From Neobacillus nitrireducens (GTDB lineage Bacteria > Bacillota > Bacilli > Bacillales > Cytobacillaceae), in contig NZ_CP133262.1 in assembly GCF_030915405.1 (NCBI RefSeq), positions 2,418,001 through 2,482,000 on the forward strand: a stretch of DNA of 64,000 bases. The letters are read 5' to 3'. Shown here one piece after another: positions 34,943-44,001 of the stretch. Below the pieces are notes generated by a model that was given only the letters and a program-made list of their open reading frames with translations, was not told the origin of the DNA and ran no database searches. The position numbers and the translations under genes are program-made. The first letter of the stretch is position 1; each line of letters begins with the position of its first letter.

Positions 34943-36535
34943 TTAGGAATCTAAGGAATTACGAAATTCAACCGGTGTTTGTCCCACGTGTTTTTTAAAA
35001 ACCGTACTGAAATAGCCGGAGTTTGAAAAGCCAACTAAGTTTGCTACATCAATGATTTTAAGCTGTCGATCTCTCAGAAATTGCCGGGCCTTGTCCATAC
35101 GTACCTTCACCAAATAATCACTAAAATTCTGCCCCACATAATTTTTAAAGGTTTCCGATAAATGAGCACTATTAATATGAAACAGTTCTGATAAAAGGGT
35201 CAAAGAAATTTCACTGGCATAGTGCTGGTCCAGGTAATGCCGAACACTATCCACAATTAATTTTCCATTTGAAAATCGGGCTAAACGTACTTTCTCAATA
35301 ATTAACTGTGCTAATTGCAGTAGGTGTTCAAGCACTTTTCTTTGAGAGTTGAGCTCCCAGATACTTTGTTGGCAATTCCAAATCGTCTTTTGATTATCTA
35401 ACGTTTCGATATCATATTTTCTTGCCAGCGACCCTAACAAAAATAACACTCGATTGGCAGCAAACGAAAACGATAAAATCGATTGATTCCTGTTCCCTCG
35501 CAATAAAGTGTGCATATATTCTCTAAACGCATCGAAATTAGCATTTTCAATGGCATTGGTTAACTTTCTTTCAAAATCAGGTGAAAACTCAAATGCTTCC
35601 TCTTTTGTGATTGCTTCATCAACCACCTGAGAATAAGAGCCTAGTTGACTTTGACTCCAAGCAAGCAAACTAGAAATATAACCTGTCTTAAAATTAGCTA
35701 GACCAGTGACCACATTGCCAATTCCGATCACCGTTTCTAAATTCAGCAATTCCTTCACATTCCGCTGCAAGGAATCCACTAAACGTGACGAATTATTAAC
35801 ACTTCTTAAATCAATCCTCTGTAAAAAATGAATCATATTGGCATAGCTTGGGTCGTAAAAGGAATAAGTTCCTACATGCTCCTTAGAGATCTCCTTGCAT
35901 AACATTTGAAAAGGAAGCCAGAGCTCTTTTAATCGATTGGGATTACCAAAACTCTCTCTAATTTCGACGGTGATAAATTGTACGACTGCGTTCTCATTGA
36001 CAAGTTCCTCTAGTTGAAGTTGACGGAGTCTTTCAATGACCAAATTAAGCTGTAACCATTCCTCTTTTACTAAATAGAGCAAGTATTGTTCTTGTACTTC
36101 TTGCAATTGGGTAAGAACAAGCTGACGCATCTGGGCCGTTTCAACTTGTTTTCTCCTCTCTTCCTCTATTACTTTTCGGACTTTTTGTAAGGCTTCTACT
36201 AATTCATCAGGGGCCACCGGTTTTAACAGATAGTCTTTAACCCCTTCCTTCATGGAACCACGGACCAATTCAAAATCGGAATACCCCGATAATACGATTA
36301 CTTTTACTGTTGGGAATTCCTGCTGACATTGTTTAGCCAATTCAATTCCATCCATAATCGGCATTCTCATATCTGTAATGACCAAATCAATTTCCATAGT
36401 ACGGAGTAATTCCAGTGCTTCTTTCCCATTGGAGGCCTCTCCTGCGATTTGGAATCCTTCCTCTTCCCAATCCACTTTCATCCGCAAGCCTTTACGAATT
36501 TGAATTTCATCATCCGTTATGATGACCTTCATCAT
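34943..36535 (-). CDS. YesN-type response regulator (REC + AraC)
   Basis: About 530 residues. An N-terminal receiver has the phospho-acceptor Asp in LVITDMRMPIMDGIEL near residue 54 and Lys in DYLLKPV. A long helical middle region follows, and a C-terminal AraC-type double HTH (LTLLSELFHINSAHLSETFK, then IIDVANLVGFSNSGYFSTVF and GQTPVEFRN). The start at 36535 follows GAGGTG and overlaps the end of the kinase gene by 26 bases. It likely activates neighbouring sugar genes. Confidence 0.9.
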   Translation of the reverse strand: MMKVIITDDEIQIRKGLRMKVDWEEEGFQIAGEASNGKEALELLRTMEIDLVITDMRMPIMDGIELAKQCQQEFPTVKVIVLSGYSDFELVRGSMKEGVKDYLLKPVAPDELVEALQKVRKVIEEERRKQVETAQMRQLVLTQLQEVQEQYLLYLVKEEWLQLNLVIERLRQLQLEELVNENAVVQFITVEIRESFGNPNRLKELWLPFQMLCKEISKEHVGTYSFYDPSYANMIHFLQRIDLRSVNNSSRLVDSLQRNVKELLNLETVIGIGNVVTGLANFKTGYISSLLAWSQSQLGSYSQVVDEAITKEEAFEFSPDFERKLTNAIENANFDAFREYMHTLLRGNRNQSILSFSFAANRVLFLLGSLARKYDIETLDNQKTIWNCQQSIWELNSQRKVLEHLLQLAQLIIEKVRLARFSNGKLIVDSVRHYLDQHYASEISLTLLSELFHINSAHLSETFKNYVGQNFSDYLVKVRMDKARQFLRDRQLKIIDVANLVGFSNSGYFSTVFKKHVGQTPVEFRNSLDS

Positions 36536-38306
36536 GTATATCACCTCGATTAAAATTTATACACAATGTAATCCTCGTGCCAACATTCTTTTCAGATTCA
36601 ATCTTATAGGTAAAGTTTTGACCGTAGTAAAGTTTTAATCGGCCAAGGACATTCCTGAGACCAATGCTATTACCTTCGCTCGCTAAGACACTAATCGTTT
36701 CATTCTTTGTTTCTTCACTCAATAAGTCTGCAATCACTTCTTCAGACATGCCGATCCCTTTATCTTCTAGAACTATCAATATTTGATTATTAACTTTTTT
36801 CGTTTTAATAAAAATTTCAGCCGTATTTTTTTCTATAAAACTATATTTGACAGCATTTTCAACAAGGGGCTGGAGAATGAATTTTATCATAGGAAGATTT
36901 TTTGTTTCCTGATCCTCCACAATATCTATCGTAATAGCATCCTCATATCTCACCTTTAAAATATCCGTATAACTGCGGATATAGCTGACCTCTTCACCCA
37001 ATCTCACCACATCATTTTGCGTATTCAAGGAATACCTCATCATCCGGCCTAAGTAGATGCTTACATTCATGACCTCTTTATTTTTCCCTTGAACAGCTAA
37101 TCCCCCAATGATTTCAAGTGTATTGTTTAAAAAGTGAGGATTGATTTGAAGTAATAGGGCTTTGTATTCTGCATCTTTTCGACGGATGTTGGCCTCATAT
37201 TCTGTTTCAATTAAATTCTTCAATTGATCGACAGTATGGTCAAATACCCTTACAACGTAACCAACCTCATCGTTAGAAGATTTTATGGTTGGTAAAAAGC
37301 GTTTGGCACCAGAAAAATCCCCACGTTCAATAAATTTCATTGCTTTTGCTAGTTTTCCTAACGGGCTAACGATTTTAGATGAAAGCACGAAAGAAGCAAC
37401 AATGGTTAATAAAAAAACGAGAGCACTGATTAATAGTAGGTTGCGTTGCAGAATATTCACTTTTGAGAATAAATCAGACTTGGTGACTTCACTAACTAGA
37501 ATCCAATCACCAACGGCTAACTTTTGAAAAAAAACAAAATATTTTTCTCCGTGATAATCCGTTTCTAATAAACCTTTTTGCTTTTGATTGTTTTTTATTT
37601 TAGATAAACTATTTTTTAATACCCATTTCGGGGTATCGATCTTCCCCTCTAACACATTTGCTCCCTGCTGGTCCAATAAATATGCATTTCCTTTTTTTCC
37701 AATCGAGATTTTTCCTAAGGCTGTTTCCAGCAAGGTTGAAGGGAAATTCACCTTTATAAATCCGTAGGAAACTACCGTATTCAAATCAACGAGGGGCAAA
37801 ATAAAACTATTACTATTTCCTTGTCCTGGCATATAAGGATCAATATGTGACTTTACAAATCGTTGTTCATGGATTGTAAAGTCTTGAAACCAATCTAGGT
37901 TGTGTAAATTAGGATTATTGCCCCATGCCCCTTCCCCATTATTCAGAACGACGGAGATAGACATCCCATTTGAATTGTTCACCATCATCGAGGATAGCAG
38001 CATTTTCAGTTGATTCTTCTGTAATAAGCTCTGTTCTCTTGATATTTCTTCATCTTTTTTTTCTAACCTTAACCACTCCTGTGTGGTTTGATTTACCAGA
38101 ACCTGTTTTCCTAAATCCTCCGCCTGCGTGGTAATCGAGTCAATATAAAGCGAGTACTGATCCATCGCTTCTATCGTTAAATCCTGCGTCTGCTCTTCTA
38201 TAATAGATGTAAACCAGCGTGGGATAATAATCGACAAAATCATTAATGGAATCGTCAATAAACAAGTAAAAATGATAAATAAGCGATTCCGTAAGGAAAA
38301 AAACAT
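36510..38306 (-). CDS. YesM-type sensor histidine kinase
   Basis: About 598 residues. Two membrane helices (LFIIFTCLLTIPLMILSIII and LISALVFLLTIVASFVLSS) flank an extracellular sensor of ~250 residues (a dCache-like domain judging by length), followed by HAMP, the His_kinase motif INPHFLNNTLEIIGGL with the phospho-acceptor His, and a C-terminal HATPase with VLEDKGIGM and IGLRNVLGRLKLYYG. ATG (MFFSLRN) follows GGAGGG. It is the first gene of the kinase-regulator-binding protein operon. Confidence 0.9.
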   Translation of the reverse strand: MFFSLRNRLFIIFTCLLTIPLMILSIIIPRWFTSIIEEQTQDLTIEAMDQYSLYIDSITTQAEDLGKQVLVNQTTQEWLRLEKKDEEISREQSLLQKNQLKMLLSSMMVNNSNGMSISVVLNNGEGAWGNNPNLHNLDWFQDFTIHEQRFVKSHIDPYMPGQGNSNSFILPLVDLNTVVSYGFIKVNFPSTLLETALGKISIGKKGNAYLLDQQGANVLEGKIDTPKWVLKNSLSKIKNNQKQKGLLETDYHGEKYFVFFQKLAVGDWILVSEVTKSDLFSKVNILQRNLLLISALVFLLTIVASFVLSSKIVSPLGKLAKAMKFIERGDFSGAKRFLPTIKSSNDEVGYVVRVFDHTVDQLKNLIETEYEANIRRKDAEYKALLLQINPHFLNNTLEIIGGLAVQGKNKEVMNVSIYLGRMMRYSLNTQNDVVRLGEEVSYIRSYTDILKVRYEDAITIDIVEDQETKNLPMIKFILQPLVENAVKYSFIEKNTAEIFIKTKKVNNQILIVLEDKGIGMSEEVIADLLSEETKNETISVLASEGNSIGLRNVLGRLKLYYGQNFTYKIESEKNVGTRITLCINFNRGDIHDEGHHNG

Positions 38307-38484
38307 GGTATCCCTCCATAACAAAAAAGAAAACCCTTACATTCAATTTCTGAATCTATATATTTTGACTATTATTATCTATTCAATTTAACATATCCCT
38401 TTGGAACTTACCACGGGATGGACACCAATCTGTACTTTCGGCAGCAGGCTATGTGTTATTTTCATACCTTTTCCTTTTGCCAAA

Positions 38485-38517
38485 GTAAAAACGAGCAGAA
38501 ACCCAGTGGCTCTGCTC
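38485..38517 (-). terminator. Terminator after the second YesN-type gene
   Basis: GAGCAGA and TCTGCTC pair around an ~11-base loop, followed on the minus strand by GTTTTTAC; the stem begins at the stop codon. Confidence 0.65.
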
Positions 38518-40105
38518 ATTTTAACTTCATATGTACTTCACGATATTCATTCGGGGTAATCCCCTCGACCTTTTTAAAGACTTTTCGAAAATATTTATCG
38601 TCTTGATAGCCTATTATATTGGCAATTTCATAGATTTTTAATTGACTGTTTTTTAGTAAGGATTTTGCCTTCTTCAACCGGAATTTAACGATATAATCTG
38701 AGATATTCACATTAAGTTCTTGTTTAAATTTTCTCGATATGTATTCTCTGCTGATATAAAAATGCTCGGAAATCTCTTGCAGTTTTACATCGCGGTCGAA
38801 GTTTGCTTGCAAGTACTTTTCGATTTCATAAATGATGTTACTATTTTTTTGAACAGTACTTTTCTTTACCTTTTTTAAAAAGATAGCAATCTCTCGTCTT
38901 TTTCTCTGAATGTACTCCTCCAGCTTAAAGGTACCATTTTCATCAAAGAATTGATCCATTCGTTTTTCGATTTCTTCTGTTGCTAAAACGGGAAGATGAT
39001 AATGTTTAAACCAGCTATTGCTAATGACCAAATATTCATTTTCTAAATGTAGCAGCTGTTTTAATGTTAGAAAGTGGTCTGCTGCAAAATCAAACTCGAT
39101 TTGGTGGATCACTTCAACAAAGGCCCCCATTTCCCCAGCATGTACTGCCATTTCTATATGAGCTGTGTAGTCCATAAGATTTCTTAATGAATGACTTGGC
39201 AGTTTATCCTCAGCATAGACGCGACATTCTTCAGCAGCCAAGATATTACGATTGAAATATAGCTGCTTGGCATAATGATAGGAATCCATTAAACTGTTGT
39301 TCTTATGTACCGGTTTTCCTAAAACGATCGGGCAAGAAATATTCATCGCTTCTCTTAGCAGCTGATAAATTTGTTTTAATAGTTTCTCGATTTGCTCAAA
39401 TTTGTTCCAAAAGATAATGACTACTTCACCTTTATTGGATAAATAACGAAATCCAATTCCACACTCATTTTCCATCATAATTTCATTAATGACATTCAGA
39501 ATTGTAAAATAGGCTAAATCTCGATCGTCATGAAATGCCTCAATTGTCTTTCCATAAATCCGAACAAGGGCTACTTGATATTGATCAGACGGATGAATTC
39601 CGAAACCCTCATATAAATCTTCCGTTATATGATCACGATTCATCAGCTTGGTAAGCTTTCGGTCCCGATAAATCGGTTTCATTTCATTAATCAATTGCGA
39701 GCTATTTTCTTTTCTTTCCCTGTCTAATTCCTCTTTTTTCCATTCCCCCACAGCTGATTCCAGGGTATGATTTAAGATTTCGGGGTCAATCGGCTTTAAG
39801 AGATAGTCAGAGCTGCCAAAATGAATGGCTTTACGCATGTAGTGGTAATCATCATAACCGGTTACAACGATTGTTTTGCCGGTCGGGTGATTTCCTTTGA
39901 TCCATTCTAGAAGTGAAACGCCATCCATTTTTGGCATTTTCATATCTGAAAAAATAATCTCCGGCTTATACTCTTGAATAAGTTGAATGGCATCTTCGCC
40001 ATTTCCAGCTTCATAAATTTCGTCAATTCCGTTTTGTTCCCAAGCACCTAGTATCTTAATTCCTTCACGAACGTGCTTTTCATCATCAACGATTAATGCT
40101 TTCAT
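38516..40105 (-). CDS. YesN-type response regulator (REC + AraC), second system
   Basis: 529 residues. The receiver has DDEKHVREG, phospho-acceptor Asp in IIFSDMKMPKMDGVSL and Lys in YLLKPID. The C-terminal AraC HTH pair reads VKLQEISEHFYISREYISRK and KIYEIANIIGYQDDKYFRKV, ending GITPNEYRE. The start overlaps the kinase stop by 4 bases (ATGA). Being divergent from the Msm-like importer, it is the best candidate to bind the ~42-bp element at 42042 and its copy at 23.6 kb; that link is inferred. Confidence 0.9.
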   Translation of the reverse strand: MKALIVDDEKHVREGIKILGAWEQNGIDEIYEAGNGEDAIQLIQEYKPEIIFSDMKMPKMDGVSLLEWIKGNHPTGKTIVVTGYDDYHYMRKAIHFGSSDYLLKPIDPEILNHTLESAVGEWKKEELDRERKENSSQLINEMKPIYRDRKLTKLMNRDHITEDLYEGFGIHPSDQYQVALVRIYGKTIEAFHDDRDLAYFTILNVINEIMMENECGIGFRYLSNKGEVVIIFWNKFEQIEKLLKQIYQLLREAMNISCPIVLGKPVHKNNSLMDSYHYAKQLYFNRNILAAEECRVYAEDKLPSHSLRNLMDYTAHIEMAVHAGEMGAFVEVIHQIEFDFAADHFLTLKQLLHLENEYLVISNSWFKHYHLPVLATEEIEKRMDQFFDENGTFKLEEYIQRKRREIAIFLKKVKKSTVQKNSNIIYEIEKYLQANFDRDVKLQEISEHFYISREYISRKFKQELNVNISDYIVKFRLKKAKSLLKNSQLKIYEIANIIGYQDDKYFRKVFKKVEGITPNEYREVHMKLK

Positions 40106-41922
40106 GAATGCTTCACCTCTTTTTGGATAACATTAGGGAACTGAACAATCACAGTAAATCCACTTCCTTCATTACTGTCAATCGACATATGCGCTTGATT
40201 GGCGTAATAGATCTGCAAACGGTCATATATATTTTTTAAACCAATGGTTTCTCTTTGTTTTTCTTGTTTGGATATCCCTGTAAATAATTCCTGTCTGATA
40301 CAATTTAGCTGTTCCTCATTTACGCCCATTCCATTATCACTTACAGAAATTGATGCCATTCCATCCTCTTGCAGCTTCGCGTCAATGTGAATGGTTGCTT
40401 TTTTAATCTGCTGATCAAACCCATGTTTAAAACAATTTTCCACAATTGGCTGCAAAATCATCTTCGGTATAAGAATTTCTTGGACTTCTTTGGAGGCATT
40501 TATTTCAAATTCAAACTGCTCATCAAAGCGCTGTTTTTGTAATAATAAATAGGATTTCACATGCATCAGCTCTGAGATAAACGGGACAATGTCCTCTTTC
40601 ATATTCATGCTGTATCGCATGATTTTGGATAAAGAAGTGAGTAAGGAATACACAGGAACCGCTTTCGATTTCAACGCTAAGGTACCAATTGATTGGAGGG
40701 CATTATATAAAAAATGCGGGTTAATTTGCGACCGCAAGACTCGCAGCTGTGATTCTTTATTTTCGATATCCAATTTATATTCTCGCTCAATTAAATCGTT
40801 GATTTTCGCAATCATTAATTTGAAATGTCTTCCCAACATTCCTATTTCATCCTTACCTAAGGAATCAAAATCTGCCTTAAATTCACCATTTTCTACTTTT
40901 TTCATGTTATCAATTAATACCTTTATCGGGGCCGTAATCTTAAAGGAAACAAACATGGTAGCTATTAAGACGATAACAAGCGTCACGATACCGATTAAAA
41001 TATTGATAAATGCGGTTTCTCTAGCGCCTTGATAGAGTACATTGTAAGGAATTCGTTTAACAATATACCAATTCTTGTAGGGGGCAGAAAACTTATTATG
41101 AACAATCACACCCGAGAATTGTTGATCCTTCCATTCCATACTCTTACTAAAAGAAGACTTTTTCTTCAGTTGAACGAACCACTTCTCTTTATTTTCCTTA
41201 CCAATAACGTTTTCATTTGAGGAGTAGATAATAACTCCTTTTTCATCCATAATATACAAGTCTTCCAAACCCTTTGTATATAAGCGGTCGGCCATCGCAC
41301 TTATTTTTGAAAGATTGATATCAATTGACAAAAAACCTAATAGATTGTCAGATGGAACGTCTCGAAGAATGTTATGAAAGCTTAATACATTTTTCTTTTC
41401 CGAGTTTGGTATGACAGAAATATTGTTATAGCTGTAGATTTCATGTGGCGGTTCAATCAGTGAAAAGCCGTCATATCGAGTTAATTTGGAATAATAGGGA
41501 TGCGACAAAATACTCTCATATTTTCCCCTCCCGCTTATTCTTGAATGATAATTCGTATACGAATCTTTTCCAATATCAATATATAAATGCATTTGTTCGA
41601 TCTCTGGCCTTGTATTAAATAAATAGGCAAGTGCGCGGCGAACTTCTTCCTGATTCGCACCTAAATTCTGTGCTAGTCCATCCCTCATTACATTCATAAA
41701 AGGTGTGTAACGATATAGAACGGAGGACATTTGGGCCACATCTTCCAAATAAACTATTAGTTCTTCTTCTCCTTTTACAATAAGATCATGGTTGGTCGAA
41801 ACAAAGCGATTATTAAGTGACTTGGTGGTTTGGTAATAAGTAATTGCAATTGAACTCCCGAAAGGTAGAACCGTTACCAGCAATAAAAATATAATTAACT
41901 TTTTTCGAATCCCCCACTGCAT
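40102..41922 (-). CDS. YesM-type sensor histidine kinase, second system
   Basis: 606 residues. N-terminal helix (LIIFLLLVTVLPFGSSIAIT), extracellular sensor of ~260 residues, second helix (FINILIGIVTLVIVLIATMF), HAMP, INPHFLYNALQSIGTL with the phospho-acceptor His, and a HATPase with SVSDNGMGVNEE and TIGLKNIYDRLQIYYA. It is divergently transcribed from the importer at 42128, and forms a two-gene operon with the regulator. No strong ribosome binding site was seen before the ATG. Confidence 0.88.
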   Translation of the reverse strand: MQWGIRKKLIIFLLLVTVLPFGSSIAITYYQTTKSLNNRFVSTNHDLIVKGEEELIVYLEDVAQMSSVLYRYTPFMNVMRDGLAQNLGANQEEVRRALAYLFNTRPEIEQMHLYIDIGKDSYTNYHSRISGRGKYESILSHPYYSKLTRYDGFSLIEPPHEIYSYNNISVIPNSEKKNVLSFHNILRDVPSDNLLGFLSIDINLSKISAMADRLYTKGLEDLYIMDEKGVIIYSSNENVIGKENKEKWFVQLKKKSSFSKSMEWKDQQFSGVIVHNKFSAPYKNWYIVKRIPYNVLYQGARETAFINILIGIVTLVIVLIATMFVSFKITAPIKVLIDNMKKVENGEFKADFDSLGKDEIGMLGRHFKLMIAKINDLIEREYKLDIENKESQLRVLRSQINPHFLYNALQSIGTLALKSKAVPVYSLLTSLSKIMRYSMNMKEDIVPFISELMHVKSYLLLQKQRFDEQFEFEINASKEVQEILIPKMILQPIVENCFKHGFDQQIKKATIHIDAKLQEDGMASISVSDNGMGVNEEQLNCIRQELFTGISKQEKQRETIGLKNIYDRLQIYYANQAHMSIDSNEGSGFTVIVQFPNVIQKEVKHS

Positions 41923-42041
41923 ATATCAACTTAGTCAGTTCAGAATGAACTAACCTTCCTCCAATTAATGAATTTTCTCCATTGTAACAACATTCCTTTT
42001 TCATTGAAATGGCATATATTGACTTGTCTATCATGTTGACT

Positions 42042-42118
42042 GTTCAATATTTTCCACCCTAGTGGTCAATGTAAGCCGTTTCATAGTTTTCATTATTCTC
42101 TAAAATGAAAGTATGGAG
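42042..42118 (+). promoter_or_regulatory. Shared ~42-bp upstream element plus promoter (copy B)
   Basis: TTCAATATTTTCCACCCTA, three variable bases, then GTCAATGTAAGCCGTTTCAT, followed 16 bp later by TAAAAT, repeats the layout at 23598-23672 in the orientation of the importer genes. The weak -35 (TTTCAT) and the conserved upstream block suggest an activator-dependent promoter. TGTAAGCCGTTTCA also resembles a cre site with one or two mismatches. Confidence 0.6.
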
Positions 42119-42127
42119 GTGCAGGTA

Positions 42128-43096
42128 ATGAATAGCCATAGTAAGTTGCAAAAAGTAGGAACCTCAGCATTAGAACTTCAAAAGAATACGAAAGCGTTAA
42201 AGTCAGTTTCCATAAATAATAAGAAGAAACTGAAGGATGCAGGATTATTTGCTCTATTCGTCGGACCCGTATTGTTAGCCTTTACGCTCATTGTTCTGAT
42301 CCCTTTCTTTACAGGTATTTATTATGCCTTTACAGACTGGAACGGGATCACGGGGGCAGTCAAATGGGTGGGCTTGGACAATTTCAAGTACATCTTTACG
42401 GAGGACATGCAATTCCTGGATTCCTTCAAACTTACAACGAAATACACTTTAGTTGCCATTATCTTAACGAATGCGATTGGGTTTGGATTAGCATTACTTG
42501 TCACCCAAATGCTGAAGACGAGAAATATTTTACGAACAATTTTCTTTATGCCTAATTTGATTGGCGGTCTTTTATTAGGTTTTATCTGGCAGTTTATTTT
42601 TGTCAAAGGCTTTGCATCGATTGGTGAGTTAACCAAGATTCCTCTTTTTGAGTTAGCCTGGTTAGGTGATGCCAATACCGCTTTCTGGGGAATCGTGATT
42701 GTCAGTGTTTGGCAAGGTGCAGGCTACATTATGATTATTTATATCGCTGCCCTGCAAAACGTCCCTCAAGAATTAATTGAAGCAGCCAAAATTGACGGGG
42801 CCAATCGCTGGCAGATTCTTCGACACATCACAATGCCACTCGTAGCACCAGCCGTAACCATTTGTTTATTTTTAACAACGGCATCATCATTTAAGGTCTT
42901 TGATGCGAATCTTTCCCTGACAAATGGAGGTCCATTCAAGTCAACCGAAATGTTAGCACTTAACATTTATACAGAAGCATTTGTTAATAACCGCTATGGA
43001 ATTGGTGAAGCAAAAGCACTTATTTTCTTCCTTGTCGTTGCTGCAATATCAGTTATTCAAGTAACATATTCGAAGAAAAAGGAGGTTGAGTCCTAA
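42128..43096 (+). CDS. Carbohydrate ABC transporter permease (MsmF/AraP-like)
   Basis: About 322 residues with six membrane helices after a short cytoplasmic N-terminus. Motifs are GPVLLAFTLIVLIPFFTGIYYAF-like first helix, ALYTDWNG-type YAFTDWNGITG, and the EAA loop VPQELIEAAKIDGANRWQIL near residue 215. ATG follows GGAGGTG. Stop and the next start overlap (TAATG). It is first of a three-gene importer operon lacking an ATPase. Confidence 0.9.
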   Translation: MNSHSKLQKVGTSALELQKNTKALKSVSINNKKKLKDAGLFALFVGPVLLAFTLIVLIPFFTGIYYAFTDWNGITGAVKWVGLDNFKYIFTEDMQFLDSFKLTTKYTLVAIILTNAIGFGLALLVTQMLKTRNILRTIFFMPNLIGGLLLGFIWQFIFVKGFASIGELTKIPLFELAWLGDANTAFWGIVIVSVWQGAGYIMIIYIAALQNVPQELIEAAKIDGANRWQILRHITMPLVAPAVTICLFLTTASSFKVFDANLSLTNGGPFKSTEMLALNIYTEAFVNNRYGIGEAKALIFFLVVAAISVIQVTYSKKKEVES

Positions 43097-43923
43097 TGGG
43101 AAGCAGGTATACAGGAAAAACCTTTATTGTTGAAATCCTTGCCATCGTGCTCGGTATCTCCTTTTTGGTTCCCTTCTATTATGTGATCTCAAACTCCTTG
43201 AAACCATTCGCTGATATATTATCGAACACATCGGCTTTGCCGCAGGTTCTGGAGTTTCAAAACTATGTGAGCGCCTTTGAAAAATTGAACTATTTAAAGG
43301 TATTTACAAACTCTCTAATTGTTACTATAGCAAGCAATGTTGTTCTAGTGATCTTTTGTTCGATGGCTGCGTACATGCTGGTTCGAACAAAAAGGAAGAT
43401 CAGCCATGTAATTTTCATGACCTTTGTTGCGGCAATGATTATTCCCTTTCAATCGATTATGATTCCGCTCATCAAAACAGCCAGTACATTTAGACTATTA
43501 AACAGCATCTTGGGCCTAGTCATCATGTACTTAGGGTTTGGCTCAGGGATGACAATATTCTTATATCACGGTTTTATCAAAGGAATACCTGTCGAGCTTG
43601 AAGAGGCAGCAATTATTGATGGCTGTACAAGGTTTGGCGTATTCTGGAGGATCGTTTTTCCACTATTAAAACCGATTACAGTTACCATCGTTATTTTAAA
43701 CAGCTTATGGATTTGGAATGACTTCTTATTACCATCACTCGTTCTTCAGGATCCGGAATTAAAAACGATTCCGTTAGCAACGTTCTCCTTCTTTGGACAG
43801 TATACAAAGCAGTGGGATTTAGCACTTGCCGCATTGGTCATGGGCATCATTCCGTTGTTAATCTTCTTCTTTGCGATGCAAAAACACATTATTAAAGGGA
43901 TTACATCTGGTTCCATTAAATAA
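43096..43923 (+). CDS. Carbohydrate ABC transporter permease (MsmG/AraQ-like)
   Basis: 275 residues, six membrane helices, EAA loop GIPVELEEAAIIDGCTRFGV near residue 165 and the family's C-terminal GITSGSIK. It is coupled to the preceding permease by a one-base overlap and preceded by AGGAGG. It would pair with that permease in the membrane, with an MsmX-type ATPase supplied from elsewhere. Confidence 0.9.
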   Translation: MGSRYTGKTFIVEILAIVLGISFLVPFYYVISNSLKPFADILSNTSALPQVLEFQNYVSAFEKLNYLKVFTNSLIVTIASNVVLVIFCSMAAYMLVRTKRKISHVIFMTFVAAMIIPFQSIMIPLIKTASTFRLLNSILGLVIMYLGFGSGMTIFLYHGFIKGIPVELEEAAIIDGCTRFGVFWRIVFPLLKPITVTIVILNSLWIWNDFLLPSLVLQDPELKTIPLATFSFFGQYTKQWDLALAALVMGIIPLLIFFFAMQKHIIKGITSGSIK

Positions 43924-44001
43924 GGTACAACCTCAGCTATCTGCATGACAGATAGCTTAGACAACTATAAAATAGATTTAACTACCAGGAGGGAAAATGA
44001 A

